NCBI GenBank assembly: GCA_025055175.1
Contig: JANWYT010000003.1
Coordinates: forward strand, 166,175-230,174
Source: Anaerolineae bacterium
GTDB lineage: Bacteria; Chloroflexota; Anaerolineae; Aggregatilineales; Phototrophicaceae
Reading direction: 5' to 3'
DNA: 64,000 nucleotides
Of the stretch, positions 50,069 through 57,224 are shown piece after piece. The notes under the pieces are model-generated. The model did not search any database, was not told the DNA's origin, and was given only the letters and a program-made list of their open reading frames with translations. A program made the position numbers and the translations under genes. Position 1 is the stretch's first letter. Each line of letters starts with the position of its first letter.

Positions 50069-51235
50069 CTATTCTATATCAGCGCGCTCGCGTCTGCCCA
50101 ACGCTTGACCACCGCCGACGCGCTCCCCTTGCTTCTGCATCCTGATGGCCATGTCGTGCAGCTCCAGGATGTCTTCTATCACCAGCTCGCGGTTTTGGGC
50201 GTGCTGATAGGCGTTCATCGGCGTCTCGTTGCCCACGCTGAACATGTAATGTGTGCCTGGCACGACGTGGATGTTGGCTGCTGGGAATTCTAACTTCATC
50301 AGCAAGTCCATCATGCCTGTCAGGCCTACCAGCGGATCGCGATGACCCAGCATGACGCGCATGAGGCGGAAGTCGCGGGCAATCTCGTAATTTTTCAGTC
50401 GGCCCATCGCCATGAACGTGGCTCCAGTGATCCCGCGCGGGGTGGCGGCGTACTGCTGGCTGTGCAGCATCTTCACGTCTTGGCTGGCGCCCGCCACTAA
50501 CGTGTTGAGCATGGTGGGCTTGACGAAGCGCTCGACGATCTCCAGGACGGGTAGGCGCTGCAAAATGCCAATCCCCAGGCCCAACGCGGTGTAGAACAGG
50601 CGATAGCCCTCGTCCTCTAGCAGCAAAGCCGGGGCCAGAGCGAAGCGCGTCAGTTCACCGTAGCGCCAAGCCATCGGATTGCTGTAGAACAGCGTCGCCC
50701 CGCCCATGCTGTGGCCCACCAAGTTGATGACTTTGGGGCGTGGGCTGCCGAGTTGGCGGCGCAGGTTCATCATGTCGATCCAGGCTTGCAGGGCCTGCAT
50801 GGCCGCTGGGGGATTGCAGGCGTCTAGGCTGGGCGTCACGTCGCTCAAGATTGACTCGCCGAAGCCGTTGTGGTCAATCGCGAATGCGACGAGCTGGCGA
50901 TTGCTCAGGACGACCATCGAGGGCAAGTCCTCCCAGATGAGATGATTACCCGTCCAGCCATGGACGAAGATCACGTAGCCGTTGGCGTCGGCAATTCGAT
51001 CGACCAGGTACTCATCGGGCAACTCAAAATCCTCTGGGAAGGTCATCTCCCAGAAGAAGTCCGTCAGGCCAAAGCGTTCCAAGAAGGACAGACCCTGGGC
51101 TGGCGAGACAAAGCCGCGCGCCATCAGCGCAGACAGGCGATATTCCACGACATGAGTGCTGGGCAAGCGCCCCGCGCGGCGCTCTGAATAGCCCAGCAGC
51201 CAGTTCATGTGGGGGTTGCTCCGGCTCATGCTCAT
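50069..51235 (-). CDS. Alpha/beta-hydrolase (lipase/esterase-like)
   Basis: This 388-residue hydrolase shows the oxyanion motif VIFVHGWTGNH, nucleophile elbow NLVGHSMGGATL (Ser), an acidic residue in LGHRDPLVG and His in VPGTHYMFSVG, a full catalytic triad. There is no signal peptide, so it is cytosolic, and the substrate is an ester or lipid of unknown type. The GGGGAG ribosome site fits the ATG at 51235; a longer upstream frame is unlikely. It lies upstream of the PKD protein on the same strand and may be transcribed with it. Confidence 0.88.
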   Translation of the reverse strand: MSMSRSNPHMNWLLGYSERRAGRLPSTHVVEYRLSALMARGFVSPAQGLSFLERFGLTDFFWEMTFPEDFELPDEYLVDRIADANGYVIFVHGWTGNHLIWEDLPSMVVLSNRQLVAFAIDHNGFGESILSDVTPSLDACNPPAAMQALQAWIDMMNLRRQLGSPRPKVINLVGHSMGGATLFYSNPMAWRYGELTRFALAPALLLEDEGYRLFYTALGLGIGILQRLPVLEIVERFVKPTMLNTLVAGASQDVKMLHSQQYAATPRGITGATFMAMGRLKNYEIARDFRLMRVMLGHRDPLVGLTGMMDLLMKLEFPAANIHVVPGTHYMFSVGNETPMNAYQHAQNRELVIEDILELHDMAIRMQKQGERVGGGQALGRRERADIE

Positions 51236-51379
51236 CGACACATTCTCCCCTGGCAAGCATTGTGGATGTGTTTGCATTGTGCGCCAGAATGCTTCGGCGC
51301 GCAATTGAGCTTGTCTCAGGGCTGTTGTTGTCGGCTGGTGGGCGGAGCAACGGACAGCAAACGCTCTCGCAGCAGCGCC

Positions 51380-51757
51380 TCAGCTCTGCGCCGTAATCTC
51401 CAGGCCGACGCGCTCTGCGCGCGAGAAGCGACCCAGCAAGTCGAACATGCGCGCCAGCAGGCCGTACTTGCGGTTGAGCCGCGCTTTGACCAGGGGCGCT
51501 TGGTCAGGAGGCAGGACGCGGCCCTGAGCGCTGATCTTGGGGCCAGTGATCTCGCCGCGCACCGTACAAGGCGCGATCTCGACGTTCGGGTTGTTGCGCA
51601 AGCGCTTGACCTTGTAGCTGTTGGCTTGTGTCCAGACGTACAGCTTGTCGCCCTCGCGAGCAAACCAGACCGGCGTCGGCACGCCCTCGCCGTTGGCGCG
51701 GAAGGTGGTCAGGCTGATGTACTGCTCCTTGTCCAGATAGTCGAAGGGGTGGGCCAT
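51380..51757 (-). CDS. PPOX-class, probably F420-dependent oxidoreductase
   Basis: This 125-residue split-barrel flavin/F420-binding protein matches the short PPOX (pyridoxamine-phosphate-oxidase-like) class. It has the N-terminal QYISLTTFRANGEGVPTPVWFA motif, WTQANSYKVKRLRNNPNVEI (cofactor phosphate binding) and the basic PLVKARLNRKYG. Members of this size commonly use F420 rather than FMN to reduce quinone-like or heme-breakdown substrates. The CofE-like gene at 37642 is consistent with F420 use. Substrate unknown. Confidence 0.85.
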   Translation of the reverse strand: MAHPFDYLDKEQYISLTTFRANGEGVPTPVWFAREGDKLYVWTQANSYKVKRLRNNPNVEIAPCTVRGEITGPKISAQGRVLPPDQAPLVKARLNRKYGLLARMFDLLGRFSRAERVGLEITAQS

Positions 51758-51821
51758 GATGGACAGCTCCTAGCGTTATGTGAGTTTTCGTCCATCATAG
51801 GTCGTGCGCGTTAGAAAGGCG

Positions 51822-52271
51822 TCAACTGGCGCGAGTGACGATGAGCAGGCCCAAGAAGATCGTCAGCGTGCCGATGACCTTGTACCACGAGAAGGTTTCA
51901 CCCATGAATACGATGGAGAAGAGCATCACCAACACGAAGCTGCTGGCCATGAAGGGGTAGGCGAAGCTGAGTTCAAATTGCGTCATGGCCGCCATCCAGA
52001 ACAGCGAGGCCAAGAAGGCCGCGGCGAAGCTAGAGATGACCCAGGGGTTGAGCAGCAGGCGCAGGATGAACAGCGCTTTCGCGCTCAGTTCTGGTGGGAA
52101 GTCGCCGGCCAAATCCACTTGCCATTTGATGACGATCTGGCCGTATACTGTCAGGAAGACTGTCATGGCGATGTACAAGAAGCCAATCCAGTTCACACGA
52201 ACGCCTTTCTTCTCCTCAGAGCTAGGCTCAGCGCCGTGCGCTTCGTCTTGTGGAGCGGGGATGACGGACAT
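51822..52271 (-). CDS. EamA/SMR-type small membrane transporter
   Basis: This 149-residue protein has a charged N-terminus and four helices, half the size of a full DMT transporter. The last two carry FELSFAYPFMASSFVLVMLFSIVFMGETFS, with the conserved Gly/Glu of EamA and ArnE/SMR-type half-transporters. It probably works as a dimer. It follows the GT2 and methyltransferase genes on the same strand, so it may flip a modified lipid-linked sugar in the manner of ArnE/ArnF (inference). Confidence 0.8.
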   Translation of the reverse strand: MSVIPAPQDEAHGAEPSSEEKKGVRVNWIGFLYIAMTVFLTVYGQIVIKWQVDLAGDFPPELSAKALFILRLLLNPWVISSFAAAFLASLFWMAAMTQFELSFAYPFMASSFVLVMLFSIVFMGETFSWYKVIGTLTIFLGLLIVTRAS

Positions 52272-52306
52272 GAGCGCGTATACCTATGGTCAACTCGTGC
52301 GAGGCC

Positions 52307-52942
52307 TCAACGACGTACTAAGATGGTGAAGTCGTATAGCTCGTAATCGTGTAGCAGGGCTACGTTGCGCGATAGCTTGCGCTTGCAGAAGCCGAACACG
52401 TCCTCTGGCAGGGGGTAGTACAAGTCGGCGCGCATGTACTCGGCATCGCTGTAGGCCGTGAGCGAATTGAAGGCCAGGCCGCGTGTACAAAAGCCCCACA
52501 TTTGTTCGATGGTCGTCAGCATGTGCTGCTGCCAAGCGGCTTCGTCGGCGTTGATCTTCATGTTGAACAAACCAGAGCCGACGACGTAATCCACTTGCGG
52601 TACGTCGCTCAGCTGAGTCGTAAAGCGCGCCCAGTCCAGGCCAGCATAGACCTTGCGGGCTTCTGCCACCACCGCCTCGGTCATGTCGTAGCCGATGTAG
52701 GTCACATCCTGGTAGCCGCGCTCTTGTAGGTATCTGACTAGTGCGCCCCAGCCGCAGCCAAAGTCTAGCAAGCTGAAGGGCTGCGATGGATCGCGGACGA
52801 TCTTCATCAGCTGGTCGAAACGGATGTGTTGCGAGGTCTCGTCCTTCCAATCGACGCCTTTGGCGCTAGCGCCATACTCGCTGATGGTCTTGTTGAAGTA
52901 GCGGCGCAGACCTTCTAGGGTCTCCTGAACGCTGTCGCTCAT
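52307..52942 (-). CDS. SAM-dependent methyltransferase, class I
   Basis: This 211-residue methyltransferase has motif I LLDFGCGWGALVRYL, motif II YIGYDMTE and a helical cap. The C-terminal half (GFCTRGLAFNSLTAYSDAEYM) is unlike RNA methyltransferases and resembles small-molecule or sugar methyltransferases. It begins 4 bp after the GT2 gene (GGAGAC ribosome site) and precedes the EamA-like gene, so a role in a lipid- or glycan-modifying operon is likely. Acceptor unknown. Confidence 0.85.
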   Translation of the reverse strand: MSDSVQETLEGLRRYFNKTISEYGASAKGVDWKDETSQHIRFDQLMKIVRDPSQPFSLLDFGCGWGALVRYLQERGYQDVTYIGYDMTEAVVAEARKVYAGLDWARFTTQLSDVPQVDYVVGSGLFNMKINADEAAWQQHMLTTIEQMWGFCTRGLAFNSLTAYSDAEYMRADLYYPLPEDVFGFCKRKLSRNVALLHDYELYDFTILVRR

Positions 52943-52946
52943 GGTG

Positions 52947-53951
52947 TTAGTCTCCTGTGATAGGGGCAGATGAATGGGTGAGGGCTTGACGCGGCGGAAT
53001 GGTGGGACGCGGACGATCCTCGCCTGTGTCTCGACGGTAGACGCTGCGCACTAGGGTGTAGGGGCGCGGCTTGGTCTCGCTGAAGACGACGGATAGGTAC
53101 AGGCCTATGATCCCCAATACAAAGATGACCAGACCACCCAAAAACCACATCGACACGATGACCGACGTCCAGCCATCAACCCCGCTGGTGTAGCCACTGA
53201 GGTACTGGCCAATCCACACCAGGATGAGCAGGCCTGTCGGCACGATCATGGCCAGGCCCAAGTAAGCGATGGCCACCAGCGGCTTGCTGCTCATAGCCGT
53301 GATCGAATAGACGGCCAACCACAGCTTCTTGCTCCAGGTGTAGCTAGAGACGCCCTTGAAGGTCTTTTCGATGGTGACGGGAATTTGCTTGTAACCCGTC
53401 ATGGCCCATAGACCTTCAATCGAATAGAGGTCTTCTTGGTAGCGCAGCAGATCATTGACGTAGCGGCGCGTCATCAGGCGCGTCATCAGGATGTTCTGCG
53501 GCACGTCAAATTCGGAGAGGGCGCGCACCACGCGGTAGTATAAATCGCCGGGCAGGCGGCGCAGCAGCGGCCCCTGGCGCTGCTCCTGGATGCTGTAGAC
53601 AGCGTCGGCTTCAGGATCGGCGGCCAGCGCGTCGTAGAACAGCGGCAGCGTCTCTGGCGCTTCTTCTAAGTCGCAATCGATCAGGAAAACCAGGTCGCCC
53701 GTGGTGTAGGCTAGGCCAGTCATGATGGCCTTGTGATGGCCGAAGTTACGCGTCAGATCGACGACGATGATGTTGACGTCGTCGTCAGCCAGGCGGCGCG
53801 CCACATGCAAGGCATCGTCGGGCGAGCCGTCGTTGACGATGACGATCTCGTAATCGGGGCTGATGGCCAACATGGCCGCGCGCATACGTTGGACGAATTC
53901 TGCAATGTAGGGCGCAGAATAGTACATGGTGGTGATGGCAGACAGCTTCAT
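52947..53951 (-). CDS. GT2 glycosyltransferase with two C-terminal membrane helices
   Basis: This 334-residue protein has the GT-A fold (YEIVIVNDGSPDDALHVA, then NFGHHKAIMTGL and DCDLEEAPE, a DxD-like metal site). Two membrane helices follow (about 220-245 and 255-290). The size and layout match polyprenyl-phosphate sugar transferases such as DPM1, GtrB and ArnC, which load a sugar onto a lipid carrier in the cytoplasmic leaflet. It heads the operon with the methyltransferase and small transporter and is divergent from the WbqC gene. Confidence 0.9.
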   Translation of the reverse strand: MKLSAITTMYYSAPYIAEFVQRMRAAMLAISPDYEIVIVNDGSPDDALHVARRLADDDVNIIVVDLTRNFGHHKAIMTGLAYTTGDLVFLIDCDLEEAPETLPLFYDALAADPEADAVYSIQEQRQGPLLRRLPGDLYYRVVRALSEFDVPQNILMTRLMTRRYVNDLLRYQEDLYSIEGLWAMTGYKQIPVTIEKTFKGVSSYTWSKKLWLAVYSITAMSSKPLVAIAYLGLAMIVPTGLLILVWIGQYLSGYTSGVDGWTSVIVSMWFLGGLVIFVLGIIGLYLSVVFSETKPRPYTLVRSVYRRDTGEDRPRPTIPPRQALTHSSAPITGD

Positions 53952-54091
53952 AAGAGCAGGTTGCCCAGCCGATAGGCGTACTCAAGATGACGAACGTCGC
54001 CATTCTACGGACAAAGCCCAACTTCCACAATGCTGCCTTTGGCGCTATCATTCGGCCCATGCTACCATCATCCCAAAAAGCCCGCTCCACT

Positions 54092-54805
54092 ATGGCCACC
54101 CGTCGTCCTGCCAAAGTCGTCGCCATCATCCAATCCAACTATATCCCCTGGAAGGGCTATTTCGACATCATCCGCCGCTGCGACGAGTTTATGCTCTTCG
54201 ACGAAGCGCAGTACACGCGGCGCGATTGGCGCAACCGCAACAAGATCAAGACGCCCAACGGTCTGTTGTGGTTGACGATCCCCGTCAATGTCAAAGGCAA
54301 GTTCACTCAGCGCATCGACGAGACGACAGTCAGCAGCACAGCTTGGGCGCAGGATCACCTCAAGTCGATCCGCTACAACTACGCCAAAGCCCCTTGCTTC
54401 GGCGAATATTTCCCCAAGATTGAAGCGCTCTACCAGCAGGTGGCCCAAGAAACGCACCTGAGCCGAATCAATTATGCGCTGCTGCGCGGCCTGTGTGATT
54501 TGATGGGGATCAAGACGCCACTCACTTGGTCAACCGATTACCAGTCTGAGCAGGGGCGCGTGGAGCGCGTGCTGAGCCTATGCTTGCAGGCTGGCGCGAC
54601 AGAGTACATCAGCGGGCCATCGGCTAAAAGTTACATGGACGACGACCTGTTTGCGGCACACGGCGTCAAGGTGACGTACATGGACTACAGCCGCTACCCT
54701 GAGTATAACCAGCTCTATCCGCCTTTTGAGCATGGTGTGAGCATTGTTGACCTGCTGCTGCACGTCGGCGACAGGGCGCTGGATTACTTTCAGCCCTGGC
54801 CCTGA
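54092..54805 (+). CDS. WbqC-family protein
   Basis: This 237-residue protein has the WbqC signature at the N-terminus (VVAIIQSNYIPWKGYFDIIRR, then DEFMLFDEAQYTRRDWRNRN), followed by WLTIPVNVKGKFTQRIDE and, near the end, GVKVTYMDYSRYPEYNQ. The family is found in O-antigen and surface polysaccharide clusters, and its enzymatic role is not settled. It fits the neighbouring glycosyltransferase set. An ATG at 54059 in the same frame could add 11 residues; neither start has a strong ribosome site. It overlaps the convergent carboxypeptidase gene by 16 bp. Confidence 0.88.
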   Translation: MATRRPAKVVAIIQSNYIPWKGYFDIIRRCDEFMLFDEAQYTRRDWRNRNKIKTPNGLLWLTIPVNVKGKFTQRIDETTVSSTAWAQDHLKSIRYNYAKAPCFGEYFPKIEALYQQVAQETHLSRINYALLRGLCDLMGIKTPLTWSTDYQSEQGRVERVLSLCLQAGATEYISGPSAKSYMDDDLFAAHGVKVTYMDYSRYPEYNQLYPPFEHGVSIVDLLLHVGDRALDYFQPWP

Positions 54806-55737
54806 GTGCTGAGCCAGGCCTGAACAGCCTGTACGCCGCGCAGCTGGCGCACCAGCTCCGTTTGATCGGTGCTGGCTAACTCTACATCGGCGGCGGGAAT
54901 GCCCAGGCTGTCCAGCCAAGCCGGAGCGCTGCCCGTCACGCGGTAGTCGCCGAAAGTCGCATCGAAGGGATAGCCCACGGCTTCGCCATAGACGCGAGCC
55001 AGGTCAGTCGAGACGTTGCCCTGGCAGTTCCCTGCGAAGACGCCGCGCGCGGCGGCGTGGTAGAATAGGGCGGCGCGCGGCTTCACCAACTCAATCAGCG
55101 CGCCCAGAGCCTGCGTCTCTGGCTCGGAGAAAGGCGCAGAGCCGGGGTTAGCTTGGCCGCCGAAGTACTCGGCGTCTTCTGACCAGCCGCAGCCCCAGTT
55201 GCGATTCAGGTCGACGCCATTGGCGTTCCAGCGCCCGCGTAAGTTTTGCCCCTGGGCTAGGCCGTCCACGTTCAGCACAGGGACAATCAGCAGCGTCAGG
55301 CCAGGTAGAACCTCGCCAGGGCGCGCACGGTAATGGTCGATCATCTCTTCCATAAGGCGCACCGTGTTGGCTTCGTAGCCTGCGTGGACGCCTCCGACTA
55401 GCAGCAGCACTCTCTCCCCTGTGCCGATCCGTTGGGCGATGAGGTCGCGGCCCTGGACGGAACGGCCAAAGCTAAAGCGTTCGGGCAGCGGCGTGGGCGT
55501 GGGCGCGAGGGTGACGGTGGCCGTGGGCGCGGGGAAAGGGGTGAAGGTGGGGGCAAGCGTAGCGCTGGGTCGCGCTTTGGGGCCGAGGGTGGGCGTGAGC
55601 GCAGGGCTGGGCGTAGGCGTCGGCGTGGCTGTCGGGCTGAGTGTGGCGCTGGCCGTCAGCGAAGGCACGAGGGTTGGCAGAGGTGGGCGTGGACTGCTGC
55701 ACGCTGCCAGCAGAGCCAGCAAGACGAGCCATCTCAT
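54790..55737 (-). CDS. M14-type zinc carboxypeptidase lipoprotein
   Basis: This 315-residue protein has a lipoprotein signal (LLALLAACSS), a Thr/Pro-rich linker and an M14-like metallocarboxypeptidase domain. Zinc-ligand and substrate motifs are LLVGGVHAGYEANT (His and Glu in the H-x-x-x-E form used by some M14 groups), GVDLNRNWGCGW, FYHAAARGVFAGNC (third ligand) and a catalytic-type ADVELAST. It may trim peptidoglycan peptides or dietary peptides on the cell surface. It is directly downstream of the unknown gene at 55754 and convergent with WbqC. Confidence 0.85.
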   Translation of the reverse strand: MRWLVLLALLAACSSPRPPLPTLVPSLTASATLSPTATPTPTPSPALTPTLGPKARPSATLAPTFTPFPAPTATVTLAPTPTPLPERFSFGRSVQGRDLIAQRIGTGERVLLLVGGVHAGYEANTVRLMEEMIDHYRARPGEVLPGLTLLIVPVLNVDGLAQGQNLRGRWNANGVDLNRNWGCGWSEDAEYFGGQANPGSAPFSEPETQALGALIELVKPRAALFYHAAARGVFAGNCQGNVSTDLARVYGEAVGYPFDATFGDYRVTGSAPAWLDSLGIPAADVELASTDQTELVRQLRGVQAVQAWLSTQGQG

Positions 55738-55753
55738 GAATCAACGTGCGGCC

Positions 55754-56221
55754 CTAGCTTTCGTCGGGCTGATCGGGATGGGGCTGCTGGCCGAAGAAGG
55801 TAATCAGGCGCACGATGTCGGCGCGCGCCACCCGCTCGTCGAAGCGCACGCGCGGCGGCGGCGCTTTCATGGCTCGCAGATCGTCATAAAAATCTTCCAG
55901 GCGACCTGTGCTGGTCATCATGTAGAGGTAGTGCGAAGTCAGCAGCTCTAGCGCTACTACGCGATAGCGCTCCAGCTTGGTCATCAGCACGCGATGAACG
56001 TAGTGCGCGGGGATGGTGGCTGGCACATATTTCCGACGAAAGGGACGCAGGAACAGGCGGTAGTTAGAGACCAGCGAGTCCAATTGCATGACGGATGGCG
56101 TCCAGCTTCCATGCTGGGTCTGTTGCATGATGACCGTCGTGTAGCGACCCAAGCGGCGCTCACCTTCCACGAGAAAATCTTTTTCGTCGATCAAAGTCCT
56201 TGCCCTTCGGCCTGCGCTCAT
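55754..56221 (-). CDS. Conserved-looking hypothetical protein
   Basis: This 155-residue soluble protein is rich in aromatic and basic residues (RYTTVIMQQTQHGSWTPSVM, then RYRVVALELLTSHYLYMMTS). It has no signal peptide and no known catalytic motif. A PH/GRAM-like beta-barrel with a C-terminal helix is possible from the strand pattern, but that is a guess. It ends 16 bp before the carboxypeptidase gene on the same strand, so the pair is probably co-transcribed. A longer TTG start is open but unsupported. Confidence 0.5.
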   Translation of the reverse strand: MSAGRRARTLIDEKDFLVEGERRLGRYTTVIMQQTQHGSWTPSVMQLDSLVSNYRLFLRPFRRKYVPATIPAHYVHRVLMTKLERYRVVALELLTSHYLYMMTSTGRLEDFYDDLRAMKAPPPRVRFDERVARADIVRLITFFGQQPHPDQPDES

Positions 56222-56392
56222 CTTTTGTGGTTGATGGTCATTGTAAGCCACAACCAACTCGCACAGCGCCCATTGCGCTGCAAATCCTAGCGGATTTATA
56301 ACGTCCTGACCATGCCCTGCTTGTGGAAGCTGGCCCGACGAGTCTATGATGGAAGCACGTCGTCACCTTTGACTCGTGGAGAGCGCCGTCGT

Positions 56393-57217
56393 ATGGGAAT
56401 CCAAGCCAGTGTCATGTGTCGCTGCTATGCTCTGGGCCAGACCAGCCCCTGCCCTTATCCTGAAGCCCTCCAGGCTGATCCTGCCGCCATGCCGTCGTTG
56501 CGCCTGGATTTTGACGACCTCGATGAAGCCGCCGAAGCGCAGGAACGCTTCTTGGCCTGGTTGGAGCGCTGCTGCCCGCACCCGCGCATGGAACAGCGCC
56601 GCGAATTCATCGCCAGTTGGCGCGGCTATCGTCGGTTCGTGGAAGCGCTAGAGCAGCTCGGCGAGGACGCCTTTCCTTTGCTTTATGAACAGCTCCCTGA
56701 GGGCCAGGACGGCGTTACTCCAGCAGAGCTGGCTCAGCCTATGCTAGAAGAGCTGGCCCAATTTGAAGCAGGCCAAACCAGCTTGCGCCAGATTGTGTTG
56801 TTTGACGACGAGCGCGGGCAAATCATCAGCATGGGCAGCGACGTGCTGAAGGGCGCGCTGGCCCTAGATCGCCTGACGGGCTACGACCTGGGCTTTGACG
56901 ATCTGGGCTTCTTCGTCCGCGATCGTCTGGAACTCAATCGCCTGTTGTTCCGCGCGCGCCACGTGGAGCAGCGGTTGCTGAGCGCCGAGGACCTGGAGGT
57001 GGAATACATCGACCGCGATAGCGGCCAGAGCTTCCGCTGTCGCGCGGCCTTTGGCCCGCGCACCACCGACGCCGACGGCTTCGTGCGCATGGCTTTTCTG
57101 CGCTTCAGCGTCCAAGAACAGCCGATGGCCACAGGTCGTTTCGATTACATCCTCCAGCCGCTGCGCCGCATTTTGCAGGCCGCGCACGAGACGGGCCATC
57201 CCGTCCGTTGGCACTAG
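56393..57217 (+). CDS. Hypothetical protein, unknown
   Basis: This 274-residue protein begins MGIQASVMCRCYALGQTSPCPYP, a Cys/Tyr-rich start that could bind a metal. It continues with a helical, acidic middle (EAAEAQERFLAWLERCCPHPRMEQRREF) and a C-terminal beta-rich part (RFDYILQPLRRILQAAHETG). I do not recognise the family; proteins with this opening occur as uncharacterised proteins in several phyla, but I cannot confirm it here. A GGAGAG ribosome site supports the ATG at 56393. It stands between two divergent or convergent genes and is its own unit. Confidence 0.5.
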   Translation: MGIQASVMCRCYALGQTSPCPYPEALQADPAAMPSLRLDFDDLDEAAEAQERFLAWLERCCPHPRMEQRREFIASWRGYRRFVEALEQLGEDAFPLLYEQLPEGQDGVTPAELAQPMLEELAQFEAGQTSLRQIVLFDDERGQIISMGSDVLKGALALDRLTGYDLGFDDLGFFVRDRLELNRLLFRARHVEQRLLSAEDLEVEYIDRDSGQSFRCRAAFGPRTTDADGFVRMAFLRFSVQEQPMATGRFDYILQPLRRILQAAHETGHPVRWH

Positions 57218-57224
57218 CGCCGCG